From positions 1 to 44,223 of the forward strand of contig JBJXGF010000031.1 in NCBI GenBank assembly GCA_046153015.1: a stretch of DNA of 44,223 nucleotides, given 5' to 3'. This DNA comes from JBJXGF01 sp046153015. GTDB lineage: Bacteria; Actinomycetota; Acidimicrobiia; Acidimicrobiales; CAIXPF01. The notes under the pieces are model-generated. The model searched no databases and had not been told where the DNA came from. It saw only the letters and a program-made list of their open reading frames with translations. This document shows, piece after piece, positions 6,826 to 14,777 of the stretch (its first letter is position 1; each line of letters begins with the position of its first letter). Both the position numbers and the translations under genes were made by a program.

Positions 6826-8538
6826 TGTCAAGTGTCGGTACCCGCCTGACAGTTCGTGTTCGGTACCTGCCTGACAGGTGGTGAGGGGTTCAGGCGGCGT
6901 TGATCCTGCGAGGTCTGCCGCCGGGGTTGGCGAGAGCGCCGTGTTCGCGGGTGCGGTCGTGTTTGATCCGATGCCGGCGGATGAGTTGCTCTCCGATCGC
7001 GATCTCGACGTGATCACCAACGACAGCGACTTGGACCTGCCGGCGCCGGTAGGCGTTCCCGGCCCGATAGTTCGCCCCGGCGAAGCTGACGTTGCCCGAC
7101 GAGTCGACCTTGCGGCTGACCGTCACCACCGCAACGGTCGGCCGCGCTGCGACGGGTTCACGGCCGCGCGCTCGACGCTCGATACCGGCCTGCTGCTTGG
7201 TCGGGTCGTGACGGCGAGCGTGCGTCGCGATCAACACACCGCGATGGTGGAGCTGCACGAGCCCACCATCACAGACGACCTGCACGTCTTGGCCGGCGAG
7301 CCACACCCCAGCCTTGTAGTCAGCTGTGGCGAAACTGATCGTGCCCTTGCGGTTCACCCGCCGCGTCGCCGCCCGCGGCATCCCGACAGTCGGGTCCGGT
7401 TCGGGATCAGCGGTCGTGGCCGGTCCGATCGGGGTGCGGTCGGCGAGCTGGAACCGGTCCCACGGGGTTGCCATCCCGAGCGACTGATGCGGCCGCACAC
7501 GGTTGTAATGCTCGACCCACCGATCGAGCTGCGCCTGCGCATCCGCCATCGACTCGAAGACCTTGCCGTCGAGGAACTCGCGGCGCAGCGTCTTGTGCCA
7601 CCGCTCGACCTTGCCCGTCGTCGTTGGCGAACGAGGCCTGGTAAGGATGTGTTTGATGCCGTTCTCCCTGCAGATCCGGTCGAACAACACCTCACCGGTC
7701 CCCGGACCGAACCGGCCCGTGAACACCTTGCCGTTGTCGGTCAGGATCTGTGCGGGCACACCATGACGACGCATCGCCAACGCGAGCGCATCACACGTCG
7801 GTCGAGCTGTCGCCCGCACCACGACCTGCGCCGACACACAAAACCGACTGTGGTCATCGACGCCGGACACGATCTTCGCTTCGCTGCCATCGGCGAGTTT
7901 CACGCCGCCGACGATGTCCATCTGCCACAACTCCATCGCCCGCGAACGTTCCCACCGCTTGTAATCCGACCGCTTCCGCTTGCGTGCCTGCGGCGTGATC
8001 AACCCATGACGGACCAGGCACCGATGGATCGCAGACAACGACGGCAACGCCACGACCTCGGCGCGTTCGAGCTCATGCAGCAACGTCCTCGGACCCCACC
8101 CCGGATGCACCCGGCGCAACTCCACGAGGCACGCTTCGATCTCGGCGGGCATCTGATGCGGACACGACAACGGCCGCGCTGAACCATCCACCAGACCAGC
8201 CAGACCCTTGGACGCATACCTGCGCAACCACACGTGCACCGTCTGCCGCGCAACCCCATGCCGACGAGCAACATCAGTCACCGACGCCCCATCGTTCACG
8301 ACCTCGAGCACGGCCTGATAGCGCTGTTCCACGACGCTGAGCTCCACGATCACCAGCGAGACCCCCTCGGAATCGAGACGAGCCCCAAGCGCTCGTCACC
8401 GAGAAGGCTGACCCAGCAGAACAGCCACGAGTGTCAGGCAGCTACCGACACCACTGTCGCCCAGCTACCGGAACCGCGTCCCGAAACTGTCACCCACCTA
8501 CCGAAGCCACGATGTCCAGCATGAACCGAAGTTGCACA
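6826..8538 (-). mobile_element. IS481-family insertion sequence with 12-bp target duplication
   Basis: A 1713-bp element flanked by direct repeats CCCGCCTGTTGT at 6814-6825 and 8539-8550. Both ends start TGT and carry copies of a subterminal word of the type TTCGGTACCTGCCTGACAG: two at the left (6833-6875) and four at the right (8425-8538). One transposase gene fills the interior. The target was the first iteron of the left attachment arm of element 2, so removing the element restores hairpin, 5 bp, iteron, iteron as in the other elements. Confidence 0.8.
6890..8353 (-). CDS. IS481-family transposase
   Basis: A 487-residue protein. N-terminal helix-turn-helix (about 20-60, SVTDVARRHGVARQTVHVW) followed by an rve/DDE core: D146 in WQMDIVG, D206 in LTDNGKVF and E250 in TTGKVERWHKTL. 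The core ends with the HYNRVRPHQSLG motif of IS481/IS3 transposases. A long C-terminal part (about 300-487) holds two related beta-rich segments (GTISFATADYKAG and GNVSFAGANYRAG). The gene is intact, so the copy could still be active. Confidence 0.92.
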   Translation of the reverse strand: MIVELSVVEQRYQAVLEVVNDGASVTDVARRHGVARQTVHVWLRRYASKGLAGLVDGSARPLSCPHQMPAEIEACLVELRRVHPGWGPRTLLHELERAEVVALPSLSAIHRCLVRHGLITPQARKRKRSDYKRWERSRAMELWQMDIVGGVKLADGSEAKIVSGVDDHSRFCVSAQVVVRATARPTCDALALAMRRHGVPAQILTDNGKVFTGRFGPGTGEVLFDRICRENGIKHILTRPRSPTTTGKVERWHKTLRREFLDGKVFESMADAQAQLDRWVEHYNRVRPHQSLGMATPWDRFQLADRTPIGPATTADPEPDPTVGMPRAATRRVNRKGTISFATADYKAGVWLAGQDVQVVCDGGLVQLHHRGVLIATHARRHDPTKQQAGIERRARGREPVAARPTVAVVTVSRKVDSSGNVSFAGANYRAGNAYRRRQVQVAVVGDHVEIAIGEQLIRRHRIKHDRTREHGALANPGGRPRRINAA

Positions 8539-8544
8539 CCCGCC

Positions 8545-8566
8545 TGTTGTATCGCTGTTGTACGAA
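8545..8566. repeat. 11-bp iteron pair TGTTGTA, left arm of element 2
   Basis: TGTTGTATCGC and TGTTGTACGAA. Part of the first unit is in the IS481 target duplication. The word matches the right arm of the same element (5191-5212). The gap to the next tRNA fragment is 67 bp. Confidence 0.75.
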
Positions 8567-8582
8567 CACCGACCGAGAACGT

Positions 8583-8618
8583 CAGAGGCCCTTTCCGATC
8601 TCCCGGAAAAGGCCTCTG
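8583..8618 (-). terminator. Hairpin downstream of tRNA fragment copy 2
   Basis: CAGAGGCCCTTTCC pairs with GGAAAAGGCCTCTG (one bulge). It lies 15 bp beyond the CCA end of the tRNA fragment and recurs at copies 3, 4 and 5. It is probably the original tRNA terminator carried as part of the attachment region. No clear T-run follows on the minus strand. Confidence 0.5.
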
Positions 8619-8633
8619 AGCTGGTTCTTTACT

Positions 8634-8678
8634 TGGTGGCGGGGGCAGGATTTGAACCTGCGACCTTCGGGTTATGAG
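8634..8678 (-). repeat. tRNA-Met(CAT) 3' half, copy 2 (attachment core)
   Basis: CTCATAA anticodon loop, CCCGA, AGGTC, T-arm GCAGG TTCAAAT CCTGC, acceptor CCCCGCC, A, CCA on the minus strand. No 5' half. It forms the boundary between elements 2 and 3: the left iterons are GTTGTA, the right iterons GTTCGCG. Confidence 0.85.
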
Positions 8679-8798
8679 CCGACAGCATCACGTGCGGTCT
8701 GATCGGCGCTCGGATGCGGCGGTCCAGCTAGACCGCCGTTTCGCCGTTGCTGGATGTCCGTCTCGTCTGCGCCCGTAGGCACCCGTTAGTGCCGGTGG

Positions 8799-8820
8799 TG
8801 TTCGCGTGGTGTTCGCGCAC
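8799..8820. repeat. 11-bp iteron pair TGTTCGCG, right arm of element 3
   Basis: TGTTCGCGTGG and TGTTCGCGCAC, 120 bp after tRNA copy 2. The same word is repeated four times at the other end of the element (13580-13623). The PIN toxin gene ends 8 bp further on. Confidence 0.75.
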
Positions 8821-8828
8821 GAGACGAC

Positions 8829-9398
8829 TCAGGCAGGGTCGGGCAAGCCTTCTCGCACCTGACTGACGAAGTTGGGCAGGACACTCTCGAGCCGGTCGAG
8901 GAGTTCGTGAACGGTCATCGGCGGGCGGGTGCGCCTGCGAGCGATGTCGGACAACGCGGCGTGGGCCCGCGATGGGTCGCTCTCGGCAACGGCCACAGCG
9001 AAGCTGTCCGGATCGACGGCTTCGACGCCGTGGGGTTCACACGCGCTCGCTGGGAAGTCACGCAGGTTGAACGTGACGATGGTGTCGGCCTCGACATGCA
9101 CGGCGAGCGCGAGGACGTGCCGGTCGTGCTCGTTGACCGGCATCGCCGCAACGAGCGCCTCGGGCGCTTCGTCGAGTGCACCGGGCACGGCACGGTTCAT
9201 CCGATCGATCCGGTAGGCGATCGCGTCCGGGGAGAGGTCGGCACGCTTCGCGAGGTTGCGGCAGACTTCGTCGAGGATCGTCGGTGACCAGTGCACGCGG
9301 ACGAGTCGATGTGCTGCGAACGTCAGAAACAGATCGGTCAACTCGATCGAGTACAGGACGTTCGCGTCGACAACCCCTACCCGACCAGACACCGCCAC
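8829..9398 (-). CDS. PIN-domain toxin (VapC-like ribonuclease)
   Basis: A 189-residue protein. It begins VGVVDANVLYSIELTDLF, with the first acidic residue of a PIN active site in VVDAN. Further acidic sites are in the region of NEHDRHVLALAVHVEADTIVTFNLRDFP, where D-RH and TFN-DF match the PIN motifs of VapC-type nucleases. The C-terminal extension (about 130-189) is longer than in compact VapC proteins. Its gene lies 4 bp after the antitoxin gene, so the pair is an operon read toward the attachment arm. PIN toxins cleave structured RNA; the target here is unknown. Confidence 0.85.
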   Translation of the reverse strand: MAVSGRVGVVDANVLYSIELTDLFLTFAAHRLVRVHWSPTILDEVCRNLAKRADLSPDAIAYRIDRMNRAVPGALDEAPEALVAAMPVNEHDRHVLALAVHVEADTIVTFNLRDFPASACEPHGVEAVDPDSFAVAVAESDPSRAHAALSDIARRRTRPPMTVHELLDRLESVLPNFVSQVREGLPDPA

Positions 9399-9402
9399 AG
9401 GT

Positions 9403-9837
9403 TCAGTCGTACAGGCCGAGATCTTCGGCTTGGCGGGTCAGCTCGTCGAGCGCTTCACGAGCAGCAGCGTCTTGGCGGTCGCGGTAGGCGAGCACATCCA
9501 CGAGCCTCAGCCGGCGATGTGTTCCCACCATCCGGAACGGCAGCGCTCCACCCTCGAGGAGCTTGATCAGATGCGGCCGGCTCACATTCAGCAGCTCGGC
9601 AGCGTCGACCGTCGTCAGCTCGGCCTGCAATGACGCCACCGTCACTCCGTGCCCAGCCTTGAGATGCTGCACGATCGCCATCAGCACCCCCACCAGCTCA
9701 GCTGGCACGTCCACGGTGTCACCGTGCGCGTCCACCAACCGGGCCGACACCTCACCATCACGAGCAAGAGCCCGCTCGATCACCGCCAACTCCCGCGCCT
9801 CGACCGCGCCGGGCCTGATCTCCACAGCACTCGACAT
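9403..9837 (-). CDS. Excisionase-type HTH antitoxin of the PIN toxin
   Basis: A 144-residue protein from ATG 9837. The middle reads TTVDAAELLNVSRPHLIKLLEGGALPFRMVGTHRRLRLVDVLAYRD, a MerR/excisionase-like winged helix (about 75-120). The tail EALDELTRQAEDLGLYD would contact the toxin. This DNA-binding type is a known partner of PIN toxins. The domain is also that of phage excisionases. Given its place beside an attachment arm, a second role in element excision is conceivable but not shown. Confidence 0.75.
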   Translation of the reverse strand: MSSAVEIRPGAVEARELAVIERALARDGEVSARLVDAHGDTVDVPAELVGVLMAIVQHLKAGHGVTVASLQAELTTVDAAELLNVSRPHLIKLLEGGALPFRMVGTHRRLRLVDVLAYRDRQDAAAREALDELTRQAEDLGLYD

Positions 9838-9993
9838 GGGTTGAAACCTACCTCGCAAACGCAATAGGTGCAACACACGGCTAGAGGTCGGGCCTCAGGC
9901 TTGCCCGCGTCATCCACATCCAGAGATGACCCGACTGTTGCGCTCGTGTCTGGATCCAATCTGTTGACGGCTGCCGGAGGGCTGCGCTTCGGG

Positions 9994-10348
9994 TCAGCCA
10001 GGGACGGGCCGATCGAGTCGCACGACGAGGAACGACTCCGCGCGGTGCCGGTAGGAGTCGGTGATCAGCTCGACGGCTTCCTCGTGGTCGATCCGGTCGA
10101 GGCGCACGAGCAGAGTCGGGTGGTTGTCGTAGTGACTGGTGGTGAAGAATGTGCTGGGTTCCGCTGCGACGAGGGCGTCTCGTTCGTCGATCGAGTCGAC
10201 CCAGACGACGAGCGCTTCCCGGTTCGTCTCGCACCCAGGTGAACATCCGGCGTTTGGTGCGCCACGACAGACGACCGCCGTAGGACGCCTGCTCGAACGA
10301 ACCGGGCAACCCCAACGCAATCGTGCGGATCTCCTCGATGCTGATCAC
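9994..10348 (-). pseudogene. MmcQ/YjbR-family protein, frameshifted
   Basis: Starting at GTG 10348, the frame ISIEEIRTIALGLPGSFEQASYGG...RRMFTWVRDEP matches the start of MmcQ/YjbR proteins. It must shift by one base near 10225 to continue with EALVVWVDSIDERDALVAAEP and FFTTSHYDNHPTLLVRLD to the stop at 9994. Deleting one G in GGGAAGCGCTC restores the whole frame, so this is a single indel or a sequencing error. The family is a CyaY-like DNA-binding fold with no firm cellular role. It lies just downstream of the oxidase gene in the same direction. Confidence 0.75.
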
Positions 10349-10349
10349 C

Positions 10350-11318
10350 TCACACCACTTCTGGTTCGTCGGTTCCATCGGAGACGAGCGCGACAATGTC
10401 GTCGGCGCATCCCCAAGAGAGAGTGACGCCGAGCCCGCCGTGGCCGTAGTTGTGGATCAGCCGCGGGCCGGACGGTCGGGATTCTTCCTCGACGCGGACG
10501 CCGGGACGGGCGGGTCGGATGCCGCTGGTGTGGCCGAGGACCGCGGCGTCGGCGAGTCGGGGTTCGACGTGCCCGGCTGCGGTGTGCAGCCGGGAGCCGG
10601 TGACGATGTCGGGTGTGGGGTGATCGGCGTCGTCGTCGATGATCCCGCCAATCAGGACCTTGTCGCCGTGGGGCATCCACGCCACCCACTCGGCCTGTCC
10701 GGGTGGTCCTTCCATGAAGCATGAGTCGATGCCCGGGTTGGCGACAACGGTGTGCATGCCCCATTGGCCGGTCAGGGTGTCGTCGCCGGTGAGCGCTCGT
10801 GCACCGATGCCCGCACAGTTGATGACGACGTCGCCGGTAAGGTCGTCGAGCGACCCGACGCGTCCGATCTCGATCGTCCCTCCCGCAGCGCGATACCGAT
10901 CTACGAGGTAAGGCAGATAGTGGGTCATGTCGACCACGGTCATGTCCAACCAGAACCCGTACGGGAACCCGGCCGGCAGCTCGTCGGGTCGCGCCGATCG
11001 GTAGCCGGGCCACCCGTCGATGCCGGGCGGTCGGGCGTCGCTCGAACGCGAGCCGAGCAAACAACGCTCGATGCGAACGCCGGCAGCCACACCGCTGGCA
11101 CGGATCGTGTCCATCTCGGCGACCGTCGCACGTTCCCAGCCCGGGACACGGTCCATCGGCTGCGCGAACGCGAGGCCGACCATGCCGGTCGCCGCCATCG
11201 ACGACGTAGCCGTCGGCTCGTCCACGGTGACCGAGCGCACGCTGTGGCCGTTCTCGGCGAGCCGGATTCCGGTCGACAATCCGATCACACCGGCACCGAC
11301 CACGGTCACGGCGCTCAT
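10350..11318 (-). CDS. FAD-dependent D-amino-acid-oxidase-like enzyme
   Basis: A 322-residue protein from ATG 11318. It opens with an FAD-binding Rossmann motif (VVGAGVIGLSTGIRLAENG) and has the family blocks DVVINCAGIGA near residue 165 and LIHNYGHGGLGVTLSWG at the C-terminus. The latter is the flavin-contacting signature of D-amino-acid and D-aspartate oxidases. These oxidise D-amino acids to keto acids, ammonia and peroxide. The stretch MDMTVVDMTHYLPYL-type region (here LDMTVVDMTHYLPYLVDR) fits the substrate domain. The ATG overlaps the VOC stop by four bases, indicating one operon. The exact substrate is not known. Confidence 0.85.
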   Translation of the reverse strand: MSAVTVVGAGVIGLSTGIRLAENGHSVRSVTVDEPTATSSMAATGMVGLAFAQPMDRVPGWERATVAEMDTIRASGVAAGVRIERCLLGSRSSDARPPGIDGWPGYRSARPDELPAGFPYGFWLDMTVVDMTHYLPYLVDRYRAAGGTIEIGRVGSLDDLTGDVVINCAGIGARALTGDDTLTGQWGMHTVVANPGIDSCFMEGPPGQAEWVAWMPHGDKVLIGGIIDDDADHPTPDIVTGSRLHTAAGHVEPRLADAAVLGHTSGIRPARPGVRVEEESRPSGPRLIHNYGHGGLGVTLSWGCADDIVALVSDGTDEPEVV

Positions 11319-11734
11319 GCCGGCTCGCCGCCGTAGCTGCCGAAGCTCCAGATGTTGCCCTCGAGGTCGGTGACGCTGAACCCGCGGCCGCCGTAGTCGT
11401 GCTCCACCAGCGGTGAGAACACCGCCGCACCGTGTGCGATTGCACGATCGTGCACCGCATCCGGATCCGAGGTCACGACGTAGACCGACGCAACCCCGGT
11501 CGGCCGCTGCGAGAACCTGTTGCCCGGCCGATTCGCGGAGCCGAGCATCACGCCGCCGCCCTCGGGCCACGTCAGTTGCGCATGCTCAACCACGGCGTCG
11601 TCGGTGTCGTTGGGGACGACGAGCGACTCGGCGAAGCCGAAGGCGTCGACGAGGAACCGGATCGCTGCACGGGCGTCGGTGTAGACGAGAGTTGGCCACA
11701 CGTGAGCCGCGGGGGCTGTGTCGTTGTCGTTCAT
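11315..11734 (-). CDS. VOC-family (glyoxalase/bleomycin-resistance fold) protein
   Basis: A 139-residue protein from ATG 11734. It has paired beta-alpha-beta-beta-beta units: VWPTLVYTDARAAIRFLVDAFGF in the first half, and VYVVTSDPDAVHDRAIAHGA with YGGRGFSVTDLEGNIWSFG in the second. The last block is the usual VOC end with a metal-ligand-like Asp/Glu. Members range from dioxygenases to antibiotic-binding proteins, so no reaction is assigned. It is followed with a 4-base overlap by the oxidase gene and preceded by the AraC regulator in the same direction. Confidence 0.85.
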   Translation of the reverse strand: MNDNDTAPAAHVWPTLVYTDARAAIRFLVDAFGFAESLVVPNDTDDAVVEHAQLTWPEGGGVMLGSANRPGNRFSQRPTGVASVYVVTSDPDAVHDRAIAHGAAVFSPLVEHDYGGRGFSVTDLEGNIWSFGSYGGEPA

Positions 11735-11759
11735 GGGACAACTCTGACCGAGCAACGGG

Positions 11760-12578
11760 TCAGGTGTCTTGAACGAAAGTGATCATCTCGTCGGCCATCC
11801 ACGCAGTCGGGGAGCTGCCGGCGAACTCGTGGAAGTCGCGGGTCATGTGCGCCTGATCCGCGTACCCGCACGCTGCTGCGATGCTCGCGAGCGAGGGACG
11901 GGTCGGCAGCCGCAGCATCCGCTGGGCACGCTCGAAGCGAACGACTCGCGAGATCACCTTCGGCGACATCCCGAACGCCGTCGTGAACCGCCGCGACAAG
12001 TGCGGGCGGCTCCACCCCACCGAATCGGCCAGCTCACCGATTTCGATCGCGCCGTGGCCTCGCACCAGCGCCGACCATGCATGTGCAAGCTCTGGCGCCA
12101 TCACATCGTCGGGAGACAACCTGTCGAGCAGCACCGCGTCGAGGATCGCCCATCGCGCTCGCCACGACCGTGCCTGTGACAGTCGCTCCACCAACTCGTC
12201 CGCGACATCGGGGACGACCGCGTCGAGGTGAAGCACCTGATGAGCCAGCGCCCCAGCGGGGATCCCGAACAACGCAGCGACGCCTGCGGGCGTGATCGAG
12301 AGCTGTACGCCGTGCTGGTGGCCATCATGGCGGATCATTGCGGGACGCGCGTGTAGCCCTGCGAGCATCGCCCAGTAGCGGTCGCGTTGAACGAACGACC
12401 CGTCGACGTCGACCGGATCGTCGAACGCCACGATGAACGTCAACGACTTCGACGGCAACCCCACGTGCACACCTGGCGGACCACCACGGATCCGGTAGCC
12501 GCTGTAGTCGCCGACGAACGGCCGCAGTCGTGGATGCGGAACCCCTACCACGAACTCGCTCACCACCTCCACCGGCAC
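11760..12578 (-). CDS. AraC-family transcriptional regulator
   Basis: A 272-residue protein from GTG 12578. The N-terminal part (RLRPFVGDYSGYRIRGGPPG and SKSLTFIVAFDDPV) is the domain often found before the DNA-binding part in this subgroup. The C-terminal two-helix-turn-helix unit (about 165-265) is clear: IGELADSVGWSRPHLSRRF, then FGMSPKVISRVVRFERAQRML and SLASIAAACGYADQAHMTRDF. It stands upstream of the VOC and oxidase genes, 25 bp away, and may be co-transcribed with or regulate them. Other GTG codons near the start are possible. Confidence 0.88.
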   Translation of the reverse strand: MPVEVVSEFVVGVPHPRLRPFVGDYSGYRIRGGPPGVHVGLPSKSLTFIVAFDDPVDVDGSFVQRDRYWAMLAGLHARPAMIRHDGHQHGVQLSITPAGVAALFGIPAGALAHQVLHLDAVVPDVADELVERLSQARSWRARWAILDAVLLDRLSPDDVMAPELAHAWSALVRGHGAIEIGELADSVGWSRPHLSRRFTTAFGMSPKVISRVVRFERAQRMLRLPTRPSLASIAAACGYADQAHMTRDFHEFAGSSPTAWMADEMITFVQDT

Positions 12579-12670
12579 AACGGTAGTGACACAACGAGCC
12601 CGTCAGATCGGCCGAGACGGAGCGTTGATCCGGTCGACTCCTGTCCGGAACGAGTTCCACGGTTGCGGGC

Positions 12671-12925
12671 ATGACCGAGTTCACGGATCAGGACCTCAGC
12701 GGCGCCCACATCGAGCGCGTCACGTTTGACGGCGCCACCTTCCACCGGGTGAGCTTCGACGACGCGATCTTCCGGCGCGTGCACCTCAACCGGACCGAGA
12801 TCCGCGGGGCGATGATCGAGGGGGCTCGTTGGTCCGGCGTCGAGCTGTCCGACGTGGTGATCAACGGCGAACTGCAGAACGTGACCGTCAACGGCGGCGG
12901 CATCGAGGCGATCGGGTTGACATCT
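12671..12925 (+). pseudogene. Truncated pentapeptide-repeat-type protein
   Basis: From ATG 12671 the frame MTEFTDQDLSGAHIERVTFDGATFHRVSF shows the five-residue periodicity of pentapeptide-repeat proteins up to about LQNVTVNGG. After about 12925 the frame stays open into the DinB gene with unrelated sequence and no natural end. The gene has probably lost its 3' part by a deletion that joined it to the DinB gene. Related genes are often complete proteins with further repeats or a fused DinB domain, so an ancestral fusion is possible. Confidence 0.5.
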
Positions 12926-12965
12926 CTAGAGATTGCCCCTCGGCCTTGCCACTACGGTCGCAGCC

Positions 12966-13442
12966 GTGGATGCACGACCGCCTCGCGTGTTCAACGACGA
13001 ACGCCGCACTCTGCTCGCTCACCTCCAGTTCCAGCGCGAGTCACTGCTCCGCAAGATCGACGGTCTCACGCCGGCGCAGCTGCACTGGTCGCCGGTCGCG
13101 TCCGGCACCTCGATGCTGTGGCTGTTGCGCCACGCAGGATTTGCCGAGTCGATCTGGGTGCTTGATCGCTTCGCCCGTCTCGGCATCGATCCCGACCTGC
13201 TCTGCAACGACCTGCAACCGCAAGACACCTTCGCCTCACTCGACGCCCGGTACCGCAACGTCTGGACACTCGTCGACGGCGTCGTCACCGACAACGACCT
13301 CGACGCAACCTGCCAGGTCGACGACGACATGAGCAACCCCGACCTGCGCTGGGTCATCGCCCACCTGTGCACCGAGACCGCACGCCACGCCGGTCACGCC
13401 GACATCATGCGTGAACTCCTCGACGGCGCCACCGGAAGGTGA
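12966..13442 (+). CDS. DinB-superfamily protein
   Basis: A 158-residue protein from GTG 12966. It has the four-helix pattern LLAHLQFQRESLLRKIDGLTPAQLHWSP, with the metal-ligand-like His residues near HAGFAESIW and in the terminal HLCTETARHAGHADIMRELLDG. DinB-like proteins include thiol transferases (mycothiol or bacillithiol dependent) in actinobacteria; the reaction here is unknown. The C-terminal ETARHAGHAD box is well kept. It is the last gene of element 3 before the attachment arm. Confidence 0.8.
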   Translation: MDARPPRVFNDERRTLLAHLQFQRESLLRKIDGLTPAQLHWSPVASGTSMLWLLRHAGFAESIWVLDRFARLGIDPDLLCNDLQPQDTFASLDARYRNVWTLVDGVVTDNDLDATCQVDDDMSNPDLRWVIAHLCTETARHAGHADIMRELLDGATGR

Positions 13443-13548
13443 ACCTGTTCGGCACCCGCTGGCGCAGAACCCTTCAGGCGATCATGGACTTCACATGTTG
13501 ACCTGGTCCACGCCCGATCGCCTCGCTCACATCACCCGAGATCGCGAC

Positions 13549-13574
13549 GACCTTCGGGTTTGGTCCCGAAGGTC
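13549..13574. repeat. Left-arm hairpin of element 3
   Basis: GACCTTCGGG TTTGGT CCCGAAGGTC, a perfect 10-bp stem ending 5 bp before the first iteron. Its first 12 bases copy part of the tRNA core. Confidence 0.75.
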
Positions 13575-13579
13575 AACGT

Positions 13580-13623
13580 TGTTCGCGTTCTGTTCGCGTT
13601 CTGTTCGCGTTCTGTTCGCGTCG
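13580..13623. repeat. Four 11-bp iterons TGTTCGCGTTC, left arm of element 3
   Basis: Four tandem units (13580, 13591, 13602, 13613), against two at every other arm. The word equals that of the right arm at 8799-8820. Two extra copies may have arisen by slippage. Confidence 0.8.
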
Positions 13624-13640
13624 AGCGCTACCGACAACGT

Positions 13641-13676
13641 CAGAGGCCCTTCCCGGTCTCTCGGAAAGGGCCTCTG
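13641..13676 (-). terminator. Hairpin downstream of tRNA fragment copy 3
   Basis: CAGAGGCCCTTCC pairs with GGAAAGGGCCTCTG. Same position and near-identical stem as at 8583-8618. Confidence 0.5.
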
Positions 13677-13689
13677 AGCTGGGCCTTCT

Positions 13690-13734
13690 TGGTGGCGGGG
13701 GCAGGATTTGAACCTGCGACCTTCGGGTTATGAG
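13690..13734 (-). repeat. tRNA-Met(CAT) 3' half, copy 3 (attachment core)
   Basis: Identical over its 45 bp to copies 2 and 5. Boundary of elements 3 and 4: GTTCGCG iterons on the left, GTTGACA iterons on the right. No 5' tRNA half follows. Confidence 0.85.
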
Positions 13735-13852
13735 CGTGCAGGTCAACGTGTGCGGGGCTGTGCAGCGGGTCGCGTCTGTCCTGGTCGCGCGGGCTGCGGC
13801 GCCACCGATCGTGGGTTCCCGTGGGTGCGTAGGAGGTCGTAGGTCGGGCGGG

Positions 13853-13874
13853 CGTTGACATCGCGTTGACAGGC
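13853..13874. repeat. 11-bp iteron pair CGTTGACA, right arm of element 4
   Basis: CGTTGACATCG and CGTTGACAGGC, 118 bp after tRNA copy 3. The matching word is at 32312-32333. Confidence 0.75.
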
Positions 13875-14165
13875 GTTGCCGACTGAGCGGGGTCATGCGT
13901 CCTGGAGCGTGCGCGCTCCCACGCAATGGAGCGAGGGCCTCTGATCGCGCACGAGAACCGACGACGGCCGTCGGGGATACCGGCGCGACGCGGTCGGACG
14001 AGTGGCCACGTCAGCCCCTGACAGCCGATGACGACCATCGGGTTCGCCGCCTTGACGGATGCTGCGTCCGACCGACAAGCAGGCCGGCGTACGCCACGTC
14101 CGAGCGCGAGCGTCCTCGCGACCTGTCGGCCGACCCATCGGTCGAGTCAAACGTGCGGCGCTTGG
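13875..14165. other. No gene recognised between the arm and the first gene of element 4
   Basis: About 290 bp with open frames on both strands, but none has family features or a plausible start site. In elements 2 and 3 this slot holds a toxin-antitoxin module. None is visible here. Confidence 0.5.
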
Positions 14166-14777
14166 TCAGCCTTGCTTTCGGGGCCACTGGTTGGCGCGAA
14201 TGTTGCGCTGGGCGAGCTGCGCGGTCTCGTCGATCCGCTTCGCGCGGGTGGGCTCGGTCTTGGCAGCGTTGATCCACTCGAGGATGCCTCGACGCGCTGA
14301 TGGAGGGAAGGCGTCAAAGTTCGCTTGTGCGGGCAGGTGAGCGGCGAGCGCGGCGGCGAGATCGTGGGGGATCGTGAGTTGGTCGACGGCGTCGAGTCGG
14401 TTCCAGCTGCCGTCGTGCTTCGCTCGTTCGATGGCGTCGAGCCCGGCATCGGTGACGAGTCCGGCGGCGAGCAGCCGATCGAGTCGGTCCTTGTTGACCT
14501 TCGACCAGCCGCTGCCGGGCTTGCGTGGCGTGCAGAGCAAGGCGGTGCGGCGTTCGTCGATCCGGGCGGGGCGCGAGTCGATCCAGCCGAAGCAGAGGCA
14601 TTCCTCGTTGAGGTCGACGGCGCTCACGAATTCCTCTCCCGGCGCCAAGGCCTTCTTCTTGACGGTGACCGCCCACACGCCGGTCGAGCGGTGATGTTCA
14701 CGTTGGAGCCATCGTCGCCACGCGGCCCGGGACGTGACCTCGACGAGGGGCAGATCGGGGCGGAGTTCGATGCTCAT
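14166..14777 (-). CDS. YdeI/OmpD-associated family protein
   Basis: A 203-residue protein from ATG 14777. The family pattern is plain: SRAAWRRWLQREHHRSTGVWAV, VSAVDLNEECLCFGWIDSRP, then KPGSGWSKVNKDRLDRLLAAGLVTDAG, and the C-terminal FPPSARRGILEWINAAKTEPTRAKRI block ending in a basic tail. YdeI proteins are small cytoplasmic proteins linked to resistance against peptides in some bacteria; the molecular activity is unknown. Its start overlaps the TetR stop by four bases (ATGA), so the two are one operon. Confidence 0.88.
   Translation of the reverse strand: MSIELRPDLPLVEVTSRAAWRRWLQREHHRSTGVWAVTVKKKALAPGEEFVSAVDLNEECLCFGWIDSRPARIDERRTALLCTPRKPGSGWSKVNKDRLDRLLAAGLVTDAGLDAIERAKHDGSWNRLDAVDQLTIPHDLAAALAAHLPAQANFDAFPPSARRGILEWINAAKTEPTRAKRIDETAQLAQRNIRANQWPRKQG

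Noticed and set aside
12671..13165. Single 164-residue pentapeptide protein reading through to 13165
   Set aside because: After about 12925 the translation is the wrong frame of the DinB gene and loses all repeat character.
13580..13623. CRISPR-like short repeat array
   Set aside because: Four 11-bp direct repeats with no spacers and no cas genes. Units of 11 bp also occur in pairs at fixed distances from tRNA fragments, so they fit attachment-arm iterons.
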